Shown here in pieces: positions 7,184-7,896 of a stretch of 7,896 nucleotides of DNA (the first letter of the stretch is position 1; every line of letters starts with the position of its first letter). The stretch comes from Spirochaetota bacterium (GTDB lineage: Bacteria > Spirochaetota > B62-G9). The stretch is from contig JALXDB010000097.1 in assembly GCA_026990615.1 (NCBI GenBank), positions 1 to 7,896 on the forward strand. The letters are read 5' to 3'. The notes under the pieces were generated by a model. The model had not been told where the DNA came from and made no database searches. It saw only the letters and a program-made list of their open reading frames with translations. A program made the position numbers and the translations under genes.

Positions 7184-7654
7184 ATTCAATACATATTTGG
7201 TTTTCCGGCTGTAATTCTGGCAATATCCTACCTGCTGGATAAAAAGATACTGCCAATCGTTACATTCAAATTTAGATACAGTTTTTTTGTAGGGCTCCCG
7301 TTTATACTTCTGGGTCTAGTTATATCTCTATGGGCTCTGTACTATCTCGCCAAAGAGGGAGAGGGTATGCACCTCCCGTTAAAACCCATAAAAAAGCTAA
7401 TCGTCAATGGCCCGTACCGGTTTTGCCGCAATCCTTTAATTCTTGGGATGATCGTATACTACTTTGGTTTAACTGTATGGTTCGGATCTTTCTATGCTCT
7501 TTTTCTTTTCTCTATATTTATCGCATCCTTCATTTTATACATGAGGTATGTAAAAGAGGGAATATTAGAAGATAAATTTGGAGATGAGTATGTAAAATAC
7601 AGGGAAAAAACTCCCTTTTTAATCCCAAGATTAAAATTTAAAGATAAAAAATAG
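7184..7654 (+). CDS. Small integral-membrane methyltransferase, isoprenylcysteine/phospholipid methyltransferase-like; probable ATT start
   Basis: The family uses S-adenosylmethionine to methylate lipids or isoprenylated cysteines at the membrane; the substrate here is unknown. With the ATT start the protein has 156 residues, typical of the family. Hydrophobic helices lie at about 4-18, 33-55, 86-99 and 102-120. The signature runs from GEGMHLPLKP (59-68) through KKLIVNGPYRFCRNPLILG (70-88), the usual GPYR..RNP..LG, to the C-terminal EGILEDKFGDEYVKYR...PFLIPRL (125-150), where the family has E..L...FG.EY..Y....P..IP. The first ATG (7367) is residue 62, inside this conserved block, and the 61 codons before it encode family-like membrane sequence, so starting there would cut off half the domain. 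No ATG, GTG or TTG lies in frame after the TAG at 7172. ATA (7193) is a poorer alternative; an error or mutation in the original start codon is also possible. Family call firm, start uncertain. Confidence 0.8.
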   Translation: MQYIFGFPAVILAISYLLDKKILPIVTFKFRYSFFVGLPFILLGLVISLWALYYLAKEGEGMHLPLKPIKKLIVNGPYRFCRNPLILGMIVYYFGLTVWFGSFYALFLFSIFIASFILYMRYVKEGILEDKFGDEYVKYREKTPFLIPRLKFKDKK

Positions 7655-7741
7655 ATGAAGAGATTATTCTAGAGTCTAGTCTCTCTCTATATGTATAAGG
7701 CTATTTTGATATAAGATTATTTTGTTACAGAAGAGATTTTT

Positions 7742-7896
7742 ATGGAAGAGAAGATTAAAATTCTGATTGTTGAGGACAGTAAATTCCAGGCCTATAACCT
7801 GCAGAAAATTCTGGAATCCAGATCAAACTATCAGATTGAAATTGTCGATAACGGTCTTAAAGCCCTGGAGATGATAAGCAAAGATAGATTTCATAT
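7742..7896 (+). CDS. Response regulator, receiver domain; 3' partial
   Basis: Only the first 51 codons are in the window. The protein begins MEEKIKILIVEDSKFQAYNL, the first beta strand of a CheY-like receiver with the acidic pair Glu11-Asp12 that binds magnesium, followed by helix 1 (15-26), strand 2 (IEIVDNG) and helix 2 with ALEMI. The phosphoacceptor aspartate, expected within a few residues after the last visible ones, falls beyond the window edge, so activity and any output domain cannot be judged. The ATG at 7742 is preceded by AAGAG six bases upstream. The 87-base gap from the methyltransferase contains CT-rich and AT-rich sequence without a clear terminator or promoter. Whether it pairs with the phosphatase at the other end of the window is unknown. 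Confidence 0.9.
   Translation, partial: MEEKIKILIVEDSKFQAYNLQKILESRSNYQIEIVDNGLKALEMISKDRFH

Noticed and set aside
7159..7239. TTG start with a frameshift into the methyltransferase frame
   Set aside because: The peptide read from TTG 7159 in its frame is not membrane-like and soon reaches a stop, while the methyltransferase frame is already family-like from just after the Shine-Dalgarno.
7330..7575. 81-codon open frame overlapping the methyltransferase in another frame
   Set aside because: It has no family-like sequence, while the other frame carries the clear GPYR..RNP methyltransferase signature.
7655..7741. Promoter for the response regulator (TATAAG at 7694-7699 or 7710-7715) and TATTTTG direct repeat (7702-7708, 7718-7724)
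   Set aside because: No acceptable -35 at 16-18 bases from either -10 and the repeat is only seven AT-rich bases.

Overview
The window is an ordinary-looking bacterial chromosomal segment with moderate to low GC (below about 40% by eye). Isoleucine ATA and arginine AGA/AGG codons are frequent in all the genes, and every gene lies on the + strand. Diaminopimelate decarboxylase beside D-Ala-D-Ala ligase points to a bacterium with DAP-type peptidoglycan. The LysA motifs recall, from memory, the form found in Bacteroidetes/Chlorobi and related lineages, but the window does not settle the phylum. There is no tRNA, rRNA, CRISPR array, insertion sequence or phage gene, and no stretch over 300 bases lacks a gene.

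Layout. (1) Bases 1-1631 are the 3' part of a membrane-bound RsbU/SpoIIE-type phosphatase gene: transmembrane helix, HAMP, PP2C-like phosphatase and an unusual C-terminal DNA-binding-like region resembling transposase helix-turn-helix domains. Its 5' end lies outside the window. (2) A 172-base gap carries a perfect 12-base inverted repeat whose right arm ends next to the lysA ribosome binding site. (3) lysA (1804-3048) and ddl (3071-4156) form a tight pair supplying lysine and the D-Ala-D-Ala end of the murein precursor. (4) After a 96-base gap with a strong Shine-Dalgarno come cobT (4253-5299), cobS (ATGA overlap, 5296-6042) and cbiB/cobD (6101-7057), three genes of cobalamin nucleotide-loop assembly. 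cobU, the guanylyltransferase needed between CbiB and CobS, is not here. (5) A weak terminator-like hairpin follows cbiB. Then comes a small membrane methyltransferase of the isoprenylcysteine/phospholipid methyltransferase type. Its reading frame clearly extends about 60 codons upstream of its first ATG but holds no ATG, GTG or TTG start; the best candidate is an ATT placed 5 bases after a perfect AGGAGG. (6) The window ends inside a response-regulator receiver domain (7742 onward).

How they fit: CbiB makes adenosylcobinamide phosphate, CobT activates the lower-ligand base as its riboside phosphate, and CobS joins the GDP-activated corrinoid to that base at the membrane. LysA and Ddl are housekeeping cell-wall and amino-acid enzymes. 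The signalling genes at both ends have no visible functional link to the biosynthetic genes. The points most worth a second look are the non-canonical start of the methyltransferase, the phosphatase/DNA-binding fusion, and the inverted repeats ahead of lysA. No wholly new system could be supported.
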